From Caldicellulosiruptor kronotskyensis 2002 (lineage in GTDB: Bacteria > Bacillota > Thermoanaerobacteria > Caldicellulosiruptorales > Caldicellulosiruptoraceae): 64,000 bases of DNA. This document shows, piece after piece, positions 34,672-44,029 of the stretch. How positions within the stretch are numbered: the first letter of the stretch is position 1; each line of letters opens with the position of its first letter. The stretch is from NCBI RefSeq assembly GCF_000166775.1, contig NC_014720.1, positions 186,001 to 250,000 on the forward strand. Direction: 5' to 3'. The position numbers were made by a program, and so were the translations under genes. Under the pieces are notes generated by a model. That model saw only the letters and a list, made by a program, of their open reading frames with translations. It was not told the origin of the DNA and made no database searches.

Positions 34672-35700
34672 ATGTTTGAGGTGACAAGCTTTGGAGAAAT
34701 AATGCTAAGACTCTCACCGCCTGGGTATCAGAGGATTGTGCAGGCGACAAGTTTTGACATCAATTTTGGCGGTGCTGAAGCAAACGTTGTTGTTGCTCTG
34801 TCAAACATCGGGGTGAAGACAAGCTATGTAACACTTCTTCCGCAAAATCCTCTTGGAGATGCTACTATAAACTTTCTGAGAAGATATGGGGTTGACACAA
34901 GCTATATAAAAAGAAAAGGCAGAAGGCTTGGAATTTATTTTCTTGAAAAGGGTGTTGGTCAGAGAGCATCTTCTGTTGTGTACGACAGATCAGACTCTGC
35001 CATAAATGAGATACAGCCCGGGGATATTGAGTGGGAGCAGATTTTAAAAAAGACCAAAATATTTTTTTCAACAGGAATCACTGCAGCTTTATCACAAAAT
35101 GTGCTAAATGAGTTAAAAATGGCTTTTAAAACTGCAAAAAATGCAGGTGCAAAGGTGGCGTTTGACATCAATTACAGGTCAAAATTGTGGAGCTATGATA
35201 GAGCAAATGAAGTGATTTCAGAACTTATGCCGTATGTTGATATTTTAATTACAAACGAAGAGCATGTAAGAAGAGTTTTAAAGATTGAAATGGAAGACAA
35301 ATATTTCGAAGGCATTGATTTGACTGTAGATGGGCAAAAGTTTTTGTTTGAAAGGTTGCAAACAAAGTACCAAAACTTGGAGAGAATAATTCTTGCTGCA
35401 AGAAGGAGTATATCTGCATCTAAAAACATCTTTTTTGCTTATACAAAAGATGAGAATGGCAACATTGTATTTTCAGAAAAACGTGAAATAGAAATTGTCG
35501 ACAGGGTAGGGGCAGGTGACGCTTTTACCGCAGGTGTGCTATATAGCATTTTAAGAGGCATTGAGACTACTCAGATGCTTGAGGTTGCCACATACATGTG
35601 TGCTCTAAAACATACAGTTGAAGGAGATAGTTTGATTGTAACAGAGGATGAGATAAAACAGGTGCTTTGGCAAGATGGCTCAGGTATGATGAAAAGATAA
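34672..35700 (+). CDS. kdgK: 2-keto-3-deoxygluconate kinase
   Basis: PfkB/ribokinase-family kinase of 342 residues. The N-terminal GEIMLRLSPPG, the FGGAEANVVVALSNIG substrate-binding segment, and the C-terminal DRVGAGDAFTAGVLY with the catalytic Asp mark the family. Phosphorylation of KDG gives KDPG, the substrate of the aldolase encoded just before it. GGGGAAGG overlaps the preceding stop as the ribosome-binding site. The length slightly exceeds the usual 310-330 residues. Context makes the KDG assignment firm. Confidence 0.92.
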   Translation: MFEVTSFGEIMLRLSPPGYQRIVQATSFDINFGGAEANVVVALSNIGVKTSYVTLLPQNPLGDATINFLRRYGVDTSYIKRKGRRLGIYFLEKGVGQRASSVVYDRSDSAINEIQPGDIEWEQILKKTKIFFSTGITAALSQNVLNELKMAFKTAKNAGAKVAFDINYRSKLWSYDRANEVISELMPYVDILITNEEHVRRVLKIEMEDKYFEGIDLTVDGQKFLFERLQTKYQNLERIILAARRSISASKNIFFAYTKDENGNIVFSEKREIEIVDRVGAGDAFTAGVLYSILRGIETTQMLEVATYMCALKHTVEGDSLIVTEDEIKQVLWQDGSGMMKR

Positions 35701-35722
35701 AACAAGGGAGGGTTATTTGAAA

Positions 35723-36553
35723 ATGGAAGTTCGATTTGCAATGCATCCAAGCCAGTTTAAAGCTCTTACTACAGAACAGATAAGAAAAGAGTTTTTGATT
35801 GAAAATCTCTTTGAATATGGCAAGATAAACATGGTCTACACTCATGTTGACAGGGTGATTGTCGGTAGTGCTGTGCCGACAGTAGAGGCTTTGGTTTTAG
35901 AAGATGGTTCTCAGATTGGTGCTCAGTATTTTCTTGAAAGAAGGGAAATTGGGATAATCAACATAGGTAGCAGAGGGTATGTAATAGCCGATGGACAAAA
36001 GTTTGAACTTGACAAGAAAGATGGGCTTTATGTTGGGATGTCCACTAAAAAACTTGAATTTGGGAGCGATGACCCTTCAAATCCTGCCAAGTTCTACTTT
36101 GTTTCAACACCTGCTCATAAACAGTATCCAACAGAAAAGATTGATATCAAGCAAACTGAGGCAACTCATCTTGGTTCGCTTTCTGAATCAAACGAAAGAA
36201 CAATCTACAAATACATCCATCCAGACGGGGTTAAAAGCTGTCAGCTTGTAATGGGAATGACAATTTTAGAGCCAAATAATGTGTGGAACACTATGCCATG
36301 CCATTTGCATGACAGACGTATGGAAGTTTACTTCTATTTTGACATGCCAGAAGATGCGTTTGTGTTGCATCTGATGGGAGAGCCGAATGAGACAAGACAC
36401 ATTATTGTGAGAAATGAACAGGCAGTAATCAGCCCAAGCTGGTCGATACACTCGGGTGTTGGAACTAAAAACTACACATTCATCTGGGCAATGGCAGGCG
36501 AAAATCAATCATATTCAGATGTCAATCCTGTTCCAATGAAGGAATTGAAATAA
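35723..36553 (+). CDS. kduI: 5-keto-4-deoxyuronate isomerase
   Basis: Cupin-fold zinc enzyme of 276 residues. It converts 5-keto-4-deoxyuronate, formed spontaneously from the unsaturated uronate released by GH105/GH88, to 2,5-diketo-3-deoxygluconate. The N-terminus (EVRFAMHP, FLIENLF, NMVYTHVDRVIVG) and the metal site CHLHDRRMEVYFYF match KduI closely. A TTG two codons upstream is in frame and better spaced from GGGAGGG, but the ATG matches the usual family start. It is followed 26 nt later by kduD, the next step. Confidence 0.94.
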   Translation: MEVRFAMHPSQFKALTTEQIRKEFLIENLFEYGKINMVYTHVDRVIVGSAVPTVEALVLEDGSQIGAQYFLERREIGIINIGSRGYVIADGQKFELDKKDGLYVGMSTKKLEFGSDDPSNPAKFYFVSTPAHKQYPTEKIDIKQTEATHLGSLSESNERTIYKYIHPDGVKSCQLVMGMTILEPNNVWNTMPCHLHDRRMEVYFYFDMPEDAFVLHLMGEPNETRHIIVRNEQAVISPSWSIHSGVGTKNYTFIWAMAGENQSYSDVNPVPMKELK

Positions 36554-36579
36554 ATAAAACATTTGGAGGTGTTTTTAAG

Positions 36580-37341
36580 ATGATACTTGATAAATTCAAA
36601 CTTGATGGCAAAGTTGCAATTGTAACAGGTGCATCAACAGGTTTAGGTCAGGGAATGGCAATTGCACTGGCTGAGGCTGGAGCTGATATTGTTGGTGTTG
36701 ATTATGTCCCATGTACAGAGACAAAACAGAAAATAGAGGCAATTGGAAGAAGGTTTTTGGAGATTCAGGCAAACTTGATGACCATTGAGCCAATTAACAT
36801 GATTATCGAAAAGACAATTCAGGAGTTTGGTAAGCTTAACATTTTAGTGAACAATGCAGGGATTATCAGAAGATGTGATGCTATTGACTTTACTGAAAAG
36901 GACTGGGACGATGTACTTGCAATTAATCTCAAGACAGTATTTTTCTTCTGCCAAGCAGCAGCAAGACAATTTATAAAGCAAGGAACAGGTGGCAAGATAA
37001 TAAACATCGCGTCTATGCTTTCGTTCCAGGGAGGAATTAGAGTTCCATCATACACTGCAAGCAAGAGCGGTGTTGCGGGTATCACAAGAGCACTTGCAAA
37101 TGAGTGGGCAAAGTACAACATAAACGTAAATGCTATTGCGCCTGGTTATATGGCAACAAACAATACCCAACAGCTCCGTGAAGACCCACAAAGGAGTGCT
37201 GAGATATTATCAAGAATACCTGCCGGAAGATGGGGAACACCTGAAGATTTGCAGGGTGCTGTTGTGTTTTTGGCATCTGATGCATCAGAGTATGTAAATG
37301 GGTGTATTTTGAACGTTGATGGTGGCTGGCTTGCAAGGTAA
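36580..37341 (+). CDS. kduD: 2-deoxy-D-gluconate 3-dehydrogenase / DKII reductase
   Basis: Short-chain dehydrogenase of 253 residues that reduces 2,5-diketo-3-deoxygluconate to KDG. The cofactor motif TGASTGLGQGMAIAL, NNAGIIRR, the catalytic Ser/Tyr/Lys set (IASMLSF, SYTASKSG) and a C-terminal NVDGGWLAR are present. A GGAGG lies 8-9 nt upstream of the ATG. Position directly after kduI and the KDG genes supports KduD over other SDR functions. Confidence 0.92.
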   Translation: MILDKFKLDGKVAIVTGASTGLGQGMAIALAEAGADIVGVDYVPCTETKQKIEAIGRRFLEIQANLMTIEPINMIIEKTIQEFGKLNILVNNAGIIRRCDAIDFTEKDWDDVLAINLKTVFFFCQAAARQFIKQGTGGKIINIASMLSFQGGIRVPSYTASKSGVAGITRALANEWAKYNINVNAIAPGYMATNNTQQLREDPQRSAEILSRIPAGRWGTPEDLQGAVVFLASDASEYVNGCILNVDGGWLAR

Positions 37342-37371
37342 CTTTACTATTTTTTGGAGGGTTATATTAAT

Positions 37372-38010
37372 ATGAACAAATATAAAATGTGGCACAATGA
37401 GCTGATTGCTAAGGACATTGTTGAGAGGCTAAATAGAAAAAAATATAATGCATTTTATGCACCAACCTTGGAAGATGCAAAAAATAAGGTTTTAGAACTT
37501 ATCCCCGAGGGTTCAAGTATTGCCCTCGGGGGTTCTGTTACAATAGAAGAGCTTGGACTTATTGAAATATTCAGAAACGGTCCATATAAACTTTTTGATA
37601 GATACAAACCAATGACTGCTGAAGAAAGGATAGAACTTTTTAGACAATCGCTTTTGGCAGATGTACTTGTCACTTCAACAAATGCAATAACAAAAAATGG
37701 TGAGCTTGTAAATGTTGATTGTTCGGGCAACAGAGTATCTGCTATGATATTTGGGCCAAAAAAAGTAATAATTGTTGCTGGAGTTAACAAAGTTGTAGAA
37801 GACCTTGATGAGGCGTTCAAAAGATTGAAAAAGATTGCACCCATGAACTCTAAAAGAAATAATCACAAAACACCATGTATTGAAACAGGATACTGCATGG
37901 ACTGTCAAATAAAAGCAAGGATGTGCAACTATATAACCATAATCAACCATGGAATGAAATTCGAAGGACGTATAAATATTATTATTGTGCCTTTTGAGAT
38001 AGGATTCTAA
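37372..38010 (+). CDS. LUD (LutC-like) domain protein
   Basis: Protein of 212 residues with a LUD/DUF162 domain. Signs are the GSSIALGGSVTIEELGL segment, ADVLVTSTNAITKNGELVNVDCSGNRV (read in two parts, VLVTSTNAIT and NVDCSGNRV), and VIIVAGVNKVV. The C-terminal part carries four closely spaced Cys (CIETGYCMDC, then C in RMCNY), a possible metal site. LutC proteins work with LutA and LutB in L-lactate oxidation, but neither is present here. The TTG at 37354 is in frame, but GGAGGG just after it serves the ATG used. Role in the uronate operon unknown. Confidence 0.8.
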   Translation: MNKYKMWHNELIAKDIVERLNRKKYNAFYAPTLEDAKNKVLELIPEGSSIALGGSVTIEELGLIEIFRNGPYKLFDRYKPMTAEERIELFRQSLLADVLVTSTNAITKNGELVNVDCSGNRVSAMIFGPKKVIIVAGVNKVVEDLDEAFKRLKKIAPMNSKRNNHKTPCIETGYCMDCQIKARMCNYITIINHGMKFEGRINIIIVPFEIGF

Positions 38011-38095
38011 AAAAATGATGGTCTATCATTAAAATTGTCAATATGAGTTTAAAATTTTCCTTGTATATTTTATGAGAGCATGTTTTGTTCATATG

Positions 38096-38126
38096 TTAAT
38101 ATTTTCATGTCAACATTAATATTTTC
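38096..38126 (+). promoter_or_regulatory. 20-bp-phased direct repeat upstream of GH105
   Basis: TTAATATTTTC at 38096-38106 is repeated exactly at 38116-38126, a 20-bp period, in the 263-nt AT-rich gap before the GH105 gene. Two in-phase sites suit an AraC-type activator. No convincing -35/-10 pair was found. Confidence 0.35.
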
Positions 38127-38273
38127 TTGATGAAATCATTTAGCTTTCAAATTAAAATAGTATTGAAAAAGTGATTTATTGAATATGCACAATATTTAAT
38201 GCAAAAATTCAAATGATATTTTAATTCTGATTATTATCTTTTCACTTATTCGCTAAGAAAGGACGTGGGTTAT

Positions 38274-39395
38274 ATGCAAAAATTAAAACAGCTCGCAAAA
38301 GAAAACTATTCTGTCAAAATGGCAGATAGTGTACTTTTTAAGTTTCCAGATCTTATTGATAAATGGCAATATGACTATGGTGTTGTGTTCAAAGGTTTAG
38401 AATATATTTATGAAAACACCAAAAATGAGAAATATTTTAAATACATAAAGAAAAATATGGACTATTTTGTCAAAGAAGATGGAAGCATAAAAAAATATTC
38501 TCTTGATGAATACAACATAGACCATATAAACAATGGTAAAGCTGTATTGTTCTTGTATAGAAAAACAGGTGAAGAAAAGTACAAAAAAGCAGCTCAGCAT
38601 TTAAGAGAACAGCTCAAGACTCATCCAAGAACGGTAGAAGGTGGATTTTGGCACAAAAAGATATACCCGCACCAGATGTGGCTTGATGGGATATATATGG
38701 GTTCGCCATTTTATGCTGAGTATGCAACTTTGATAGGAAAAGATGAAGCAGAAGAGATATTCGACGATGTTGCAAGACAGGTCATTCTTTGTGCAAAGCA
38801 TACTAAAGACCCAGTGACTGGTCTTCATTATCACGGCTGGGATGAAAGCAGACAGCAAAAATGGGCAAATAAAATCACAGGCTGCTCTCCAAATTTCTGG
38901 GGAAGAGCACTTGGCTGGTTTGCAATGGCAATAGTTGATGTTCTCGATTTTCTTCCACAGAATCACCAATCAAGAGATACAATTTTAGCTATATTCAGGC
39001 AGCTCATTGACGCTGTTTTAAAGTATCAAGACCCAGAGACAGGTGTGTGGTATCAAGTTGTAAACTATATTGGTAAAAATGGTAACTATCCAGAAGCTTC
39101 GGCATCATGTATGTTTGTATATGCACTTGCAAAAGGCATACACAATGGATACCTTTCTTCAAAGTACTTAGATGCATTAGAAAGGGCATATGAGGGGATA
39201 ATTTATAGGTTCTTAGAAAAAGACCACAATGGACATTTGAGCTTAAATGGAGTTTGTATGGTTGCAGGGCTTGGTGGGAATCCGTACAGAGATGGTTCAT
39301 ATGAATATTACATCAGTGAGCCAATAAAAACAGATGATTTGAAAGGTGTTGGAGCGTTTTTGAAAGCTTCTGCATGGGTTGAAAGACTTTTTTAG
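38274..39395 (+). CDS. GH105 unsaturated rhamnogalacturonyl hydrolase
   Basis: Cytoplasmic (alpha/alpha)6-barrel hydrolase of 373 residues. It removes the unsaturated galacturonyl residue from lyase products, feeding kduI. Family signs: GGFWHKKIYPHQMWLDGIYM (catalytic Asp), LHYHGWDESRQQKWA, SPNFWGRALGWFAMA and YPEASASCMFVYALAKG. No signal peptide. The GTG at 38265 is in frame; the ATG at 38274 with AAAGGA 10 nt before it is preferred. The next gene, GH28, begins 39 nt after its stop. YteR/YesR-type activity on rhamnogalacturonan or on homogalacturonan products are both possible. Confidence 0.9.
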   Translation: MQKLKQLAKENYSVKMADSVLFKFPDLIDKWQYDYGVVFKGLEYIYENTKNEKYFKYIKKNMDYFVKEDGSIKKYSLDEYNIDHINNGKAVLFLYRKTGEEKYKKAAQHLREQLKTHPRTVEGGFWHKKIYPHQMWLDGIYMGSPFYAEYATLIGKDEAEEIFDDVARQVILCAKHTKDPVTGLHYHGWDESRQQKWANKITGCSPNFWGRALGWFAMAIVDVLDFLPQNHQSRDTILAIFRQLIDAVLKYQDPETGVWYQVVNYIGKNGNYPEASASCMFVYALAKGIHNGYLSSKYLDALERAYEGIIYRFLEKDHNGHLSLNGVCMVAGLGGNPYRDGSYEYYISEPIKTDDLKGVGAFLKASAWVERLF

Positions 39396-39434
39396 CAGAA
39401 AGATTAAAGTCAAACAGGAGGGCAAAAGTTTAAA

Positions 39435-40778
39435 ATGATTTACAATGTTTGTGATTTTGGTGCGAAAGGAAACGGAGTAGATAAAGACACAGAAGCGTTT
39501 AAAAAAGCAATTGAGGTATGTGAAAAAAACGGTGGTGGAACAGTTTATGTTCCCGCTGGTATTTATCATGTAGGTGCACTACATCTTAAAAGTAACATGA
39601 CACTTTATATTGAAAGCGGTGCTGTGCTGAAATTTTCACAGGATGAAGAAGACTATCCACTTGTATACACAAGATGGGAAGGCGAAGAGATGCAGGTTTA
39701 CTCTCCACTGATATATGCAGAAGATGCAGAAAATGTTGCAGTAGTGGGGTTTGGCACAATTGATGGACAGGGCGAAAAGTGGTGGCGTCTTCACAGAAAT
39801 AAAGAGTTAAAATATCCAAGACCTCGTTCTATCTGTTTTTACAGGTGTAACAACGTTACTATCGAAGGAATAAAGATTATAAACTCTCCAAGCTGGACGG
39901 TAAATCCCATAGAGTGCCAGAATGTTACAGTTCACAATATAAAGATTCAAAATCCATATGATTCACCAAACACAGATGGGATAAATCCGGAGTCATGTAA
40001 AGGCGTCAGAATATCAAACTGCTACATAGATGTTGGTGATGATTGTGTGACGCTAAAGTCTGGAACAGAAGACTGCAAAGAAAGAATACCTTGTGAGAAT
40101 ATTACAATAACAAACTGTATAATGGCACACGGTCATGGCGGTGTTGTTATCGGAAGTGAGATGAGTGGCGGTGTTCGGAATGTTGTTATTTCAAACTGTA
40201 TTTTTGAAGGTACGGATAGAGGAATAAGAATAAAAACAAGACGAGGTCGTGGAGGAGTTGTTGAGGATATAAGAGTTTCGAACATTGTGATGAAAAATGT
40301 GATGTGTCCGTTTGCGTTTTATATGTATTATCACTGCGGCAAGGGCGGAAAAGAAAAGAGAGTTTGGGACAAATCTCCTTATCCTGTTGATGAATCGACC
40401 CCAATTGTAAGGAGGATTTATATAAGCGATGTGGTTGTAAGAGAGGCAAGAGCAGCAGCAGGGTTTTTATACGGTCTTACAGAGATGCCAATTGAAGATG
40501 TTGTATTTTCAAATGTCACAGTTGAGATGGCGCAAAACCCTGAGCCTGAGCTTCCTGCTATGATGAGCTATTTAGACCCCATGGCAAAAAGAGGGTTTGT
40601 CATAAATACTGTAAAGAACATAAGATTTATGAATGTTACTGTACTGGAACAGGAAGGTGCTGCTTTTGAACTTAACAATTGTGAGAATGTAGAGTTTTAT
40701 AGATGCAGAAGCAAAGACACAAATGATTATGAAAAGATTTTGAGTCTGAACAACGTTTCTTCACTTGTTACTGATTAG
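39435..40778 (+). CDS. GH28 polygalacturonase, cytoplasmic
   Basis: Right-handed beta-helix hydrolase of 447 residues acting on alpha-1,4-galacturonan. It opens with VCDFGAKGNGVDKDTEAFKK. Catalytic motifs are SPNTDGINPES, VGDDCVTLKSG, GHGHGGVVIGSE and GIRIKTRRG, i.e. the conserved NTD, DD, GHG and RIK set. No signal peptide, so it likely trims imported oligogalacturonides, as exo-acting GH28 proteins do. It closes the uronate operon and is followed by a 14-bp hairpin. Rhamnogalacturonan or xylogalacturonan as substrate cannot be excluded. Confidence 0.9.
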   Translation: MIYNVCDFGAKGNGVDKDTEAFKKAIEVCEKNGGGTVYVPAGIYHVGALHLKSNMTLYIESGAVLKFSQDEEDYPLVYTRWEGEEMQVYSPLIYAEDAENVAVVGFGTIDGQGEKWWRLHRNKELKYPRPRSICFYRCNNVTIEGIKIINSPSWTVNPIECQNVTVHNIKIQNPYDSPNTDGINPESCKGVRISNCYIDVGDDCVTLKSGTEDCKERIPCENITITNCIMAHGHGGVVIGSEMSGGVRNVVISNCIFEGTDRGIRIKTRRGRGGVVEDIRVSNIVMKNVMCPFAFYMYYHCGKGGKEKRVWDKSPYPVDESTPIVRRIYISDVVVREARAAAGFLYGLTEMPIEDVVFSNVTVEMAQNPEPELPAMMSYLDPMAKRGFVINTVKNIRFMNVTVLEQEGAAFELNNCENVEFYRCRSKDTNDYEKILSLNNVSSLVTD

Positions 40779-40789
40779 TAAGTAAGAAA

Positions 40790-40837
40790 AACAGGGGTTA
40801 GAATATGGGCTTTAAAAGAGCGTTTCTAACCCCTGTT
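40790..40837 (+). terminator. intercistronic hairpin after GH28
   Basis: A perfect 14-bp stem (AACAGGGGTTAGAA and its complement) with a 20-nt loop, with no U-tract behind it. Either a terminator needing help or an RNA processing/stability element. The sequence from here to the next gene (to 40975) is AT-rich. Confidence 0.55.
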
Positions 40838-40975
40838 AACAATAAATATCAATAGCACCACAAATAACAAGTGCTCAAACCATTCTATTTATATTATCTC
40901 ATAAAATTGGGAGGTGTTCAAAAGAAAAATATAACTATAAACACTAAAAAAATAAAACACAGGGGAGGTAAATTG

Positions 40976-43927
40976 ATGAAAAAGAAAAAATTAATAAGCT
41001 TGGTAATTATGTTAGTTTTTTTGGTCAATAGCGTGATTGGAGTTAGCACGGTATTTATGGTAAATGCATTTGCGGGTACATGGCCAGTTACGTGGAACTA
41101 CACAGTAATAGGTGACTCGACATACCAACCAGGCTCGCCTGTTGGTTCATTTGACCATCAGACAGGCAAAATTACTGTCAGTGCAACTCAGGCTGAAATT
41201 AACAGAACGTCCACCCAAACTGCAACAACAGTAGATTATTTTCCTTTTGTATACACGCAGGTCAACAATACTATATTTACAGCCTATGTCTATATTAATG
41301 ACCCAATTTTATTCACTAATGCAAATTCTAACTATCCAAGAGGTGGTTTGATAGTAAGAAACGGGCTTGGAATACAAGATAGCTATTATGCTGCACTTGT
41401 CGAATATAACAGCGCAAGTTCAACAAAGTGGGATTTAAGAGCTCAAAGGAGATTTGGAAGTACAGCAGGTTCATCAACTCGTAGCGCAATATCTTTTCCG
41501 TGTGTATTAAAAATTGTAAGGTCATCATCAACAAATATAGCTGCGTATTATGGTGAAGTTAACACAAACACAGGAGTAATAACATGGTATGGACCAATCG
41601 GTGCAAGGTCTGATGCAGGGGTTTTAAATTCAACATTATACGTAGGTGTTGGTATAGCGGTTCAAGGGAGTAATGGGAATCCGGCAACACTTCAGACAAG
41701 TTTTGTAAGAATAAAAGATGGGGTAGCAGACTCAAATACATCGCCCCAAAATTTATCAGATATATTTAATCTTCCACAAAAGCCACAACTTATAGTAGAA
41801 AGTGGAGATTCGCAGGCAAAACTTATGTGGAGTTATGATAGAAATGCTATTTCTTATGACATATTGCTTTCAGAGGATGGTTCAAACTTTAACCTTGTAG
41901 CATCTAATGTAACAGAAACAAGTGAAGGTCTCTTGGTTGTTCAAGGAAATGCCTTTTATACTATAAACGGTCTTACAAATGGCAAACAATATTTTGTAAA
42001 AGTGAGAGCCAAAAACGAATATGGAGTGACTGAATCAGACCCTGTTATAGTTGTTCCAGAAAAACCAACTCCACCGGCCAAACCAACAGTTATACAAACT
42101 GCATATAGTGATGGCTGGGTTTCAATTAAGTGGAAAACAGTATCCAAAGCTACTTATTACGTTGTATATATAGGTGATGCACCAAATAATTATACAGATT
42201 GGAAAATAGTTAATGATAATGGTCTTCCAAATCAGACATATGAATGTAAGTTTGATAACCTTATTAACAAGAAACCTTATTATTTGAGGCTTTTTGCAGG
42301 GAACAATGTAGGCCTTAGTGAAGGTTCAGATGAAGTTGTGATTGTACCATACCCAATACCTGCAATACCTACGTTTGAAGTAATTCCTGGTGTGCTTGAA
42401 CTTACTGTAAAATGGAATAAAGTAGAGGATGCTGAAAGATATACTCTATATTTAGGGAAAAGTTCTAAAAATTATACTATTAGTGCTATTGTTTATGACG
42501 ATGGCAGCCCATTTTATACCTATACATTCAAGAAATTGGAAGGGTTACAATACTATATTACGATGAATGCAGCGAATAATAGCGGTACAAGTGCAAATGC
42601 CCAAGAAGTTTCAGCAATGCCTTTGCTGCCACAACATTATGTTACAAATTTAGTTGTGTATGACCAGGACAACGCGGCAAATTGGTCGCTTCGATACAAT
42701 TTGCAAGTTGGGAGTAAAATTTTTGGAGACAGAGATTATGCTGTTGTATCCATGCCAACAGTCTTGGAAGGGGCTTATTGGATTAGTACTGCTAATCTTT
42801 CAAGGTCTTATAATGCCACACCAGTGATTGCAAGCTTTATTGTAACAGAGGATGTTGACATATATGTTGCTATTGATTCGAGACTTTATACATCTAATCA
42901 GGTACCAGTGTTCTTGAGTACTTGGGATCTTACAGACTACAAAATAATTGATAACGGGACAAATCCTCAAGTAACATATTTACTCTATAAAAAGTCTTTT
43001 AGTAAAGGTTCGTTGGTTGAACTTGGTTATCAAGGTGTTAGTAGCGGATGTGTATTTTATTTCGTTTTAATGAAAAAACAACTATTTTCCATTGATTCTG
43101 AAGATATTGTTTATACTAATAAACCAGTATATAACATTAAAGGCAAAATATTTGCTGGTGCTTCAGTAACTATTAAGAAGGCTAACGAAATTGTTGCAAC
43201 ATATGATACTGCTGACCAAGATAGAGAATTTAACATAAGTATTAGTCTTCAGGAAGGCGAAAATTTGATAGAGTTTTCAGCTATATCTACCGACGGATAT
43301 ATTTCAAATAGACTTATAAAAATTGTATATGACTCTACCTCTCCTAAGATTACCTTTAAACAAACTCCGGTTGAATACGAAAATGAAACACCTTCAGCTA
43401 TTATAAAGTTTGTTTGCGACGAGGATATTTATATAAACATAAAAGTCAATGAACAAACTGTCTTAGACAATGTATATTGTCCAGCACTACAAGACAAAGA
43501 ACTATTAGTTCCTCTAAGTGAAGGAAATAATACGATATCACTAACAGCAAAAGACAAGTCTGGTAATATAGCCGCATATCAGTGGGTAACAGTTTATGAA
43601 TATATGATTAAAAACATAAGTTTTGTTGATGACTATGAAAATCAGATTACAAGTTTGACAGCAAATGCCGTAATAAATGTCCTTGCAAGGGCAGAAAATA
43701 AGTTAAATATAAGCAAAGATATAGCTATTGTTATTGCATATTACAATAGTGCAAATCAGATGATAGGATATAGTATCTCATATGATACCGTCTTGCCAAA
43801 TTCATCAGAAGAACTTTTGGCGGGAATTCAGATGCCTTCGTATATTAATGGTCTAAAAGTAAAAGCGTTTATATGGAACTCATTGGAAGGAATGATTCCA
43901 CTTTCATCTGTTATTGACCTCAAATAA
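40976..43927 (+). CDS. secreted modular protein, no recognised catalytic domain
   Basis: Exported protein of 983 residues. The ATG at 40976 follows GGGGAGG and opens a signal peptide (about 1-33). Order by rough residue: a concanavalin-like beta-sandwich (35-255, with GGLIVRNG); three FnIII-like domains (265-553); a beta domain of about 150 residues starting VTNLVVYDQDN that resembles accessory domains seen in bacterial pectinases; two Ig-like domains (703-875); and a C-terminal module (876-983) that also ends the lyase-esterase encoded next. No SLH repeats and no catalytic motif were seen. Placement between GH28 and the pectate lyase suggests a pectin-binding or scaffold-like role. An unrecognised catalytic fold remains possible. 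Confidence 0.75.
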   Translation: MKKKKLISLVIMLVFLVNSVIGVSTVFMVNAFAGTWPVTWNYTVIGDSTYQPGSPVGSFDHQTGKITVSATQAEINRTSTQTATTVDYFPFVYTQVNNTIFTAYVYINDPILFTNANSNYPRGGLIVRNGLGIQDSYYAALVEYNSASSTKWDLRAQRRFGSTAGSSTRSAISFPCVLKIVRSSSTNIAAYYGEVNTNTGVITWYGPIGARSDAGVLNSTLYVGVGIAVQGSNGNPATLQTSFVRIKDGVADSNTSPQNLSDIFNLPQKPQLIVESGDSQAKLMWSYDRNAISYDILLSEDGSNFNLVASNVTETSEGLLVVQGNAFYTINGLTNGKQYFVKVRAKNEYGVTESDPVIVVPEKPTPPAKPTVIQTAYSDGWVSIKWKTVSKATYYVVYIGDAPNNYTDWKIVNDNGLPNQTYECKFDNLINKKPYYLRLFAGNNVGLSEGSDEVVIVPYPIPAIPTFEVIPGVLELTVKWNKVEDAERYTLYLGKSSKNYTISAIVYDDGSPFYTYTFKKLEGLQYYITMNAANNSGTSANAQEVSAMPLLPQHYVTNLVVYDQDNAANWSLRYNLQVGSKIFGDRDYAVVSMPTVLEGAYWISTANLSRSYNATPVIASFIVTEDVDIYVAIDSRLYTSNQVPVFLSTWDLTDYKIIDNGTNPQVTYLLYKKSFSKGSLVELGYQGVSSGCVFYFVLMKKQLFSIDSEDIVYTNKPVYNIKGKIFAGASVTIKKANEIVATYDTADQDREFNISISLQEGENLIEFSAISTDGYISNRLIKIVYDSTSPKITFKQTPVEYENETPSAIIKFVCDEDIYINIKVNEQTVLDNVYCPALQDKELLVPLSEGNNTISLTAKDKSGNIAAYQWVTVYEYMIKNISFVDDYENQITSLTANAVINVLARAENKLNISKDIAIVIAYYNSANQMIGYSISYDTVLPNSSEELLAGIQMPSYINGLKVKAFIWNSLEGMIPLSSVIDLK

Positions 43928-43940
43928 TCTCTTTTTAGAA

Positions 43941-43971
43941 GCAGAGGAAGAAACATTTTGTCTTCCTCTGC
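43941..43971 (+). terminator. intercistronic hairpin
   Basis: Perfect 11-bp stem (GCAGAGGAAGA and its complement) with a 9-nt loop and no T run behind it, in the 102-nt gap between two secreted-protein genes. Confidence 0.5.
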
Positions 43972-44029
43972 TCGTGTAAATTATTCAAAGAATGTCCTGG
44001 GGTATATTAAAAAAGGGGGGTAAACTGAA

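Noticed and set aside
40921-40975. Extra N-terminal 35 codons for the 983-residue protein
   Set aside because: The longer frame is only an open extension; the GGGGAGG site and a classical signal peptide place the start at the ATG at 40976.
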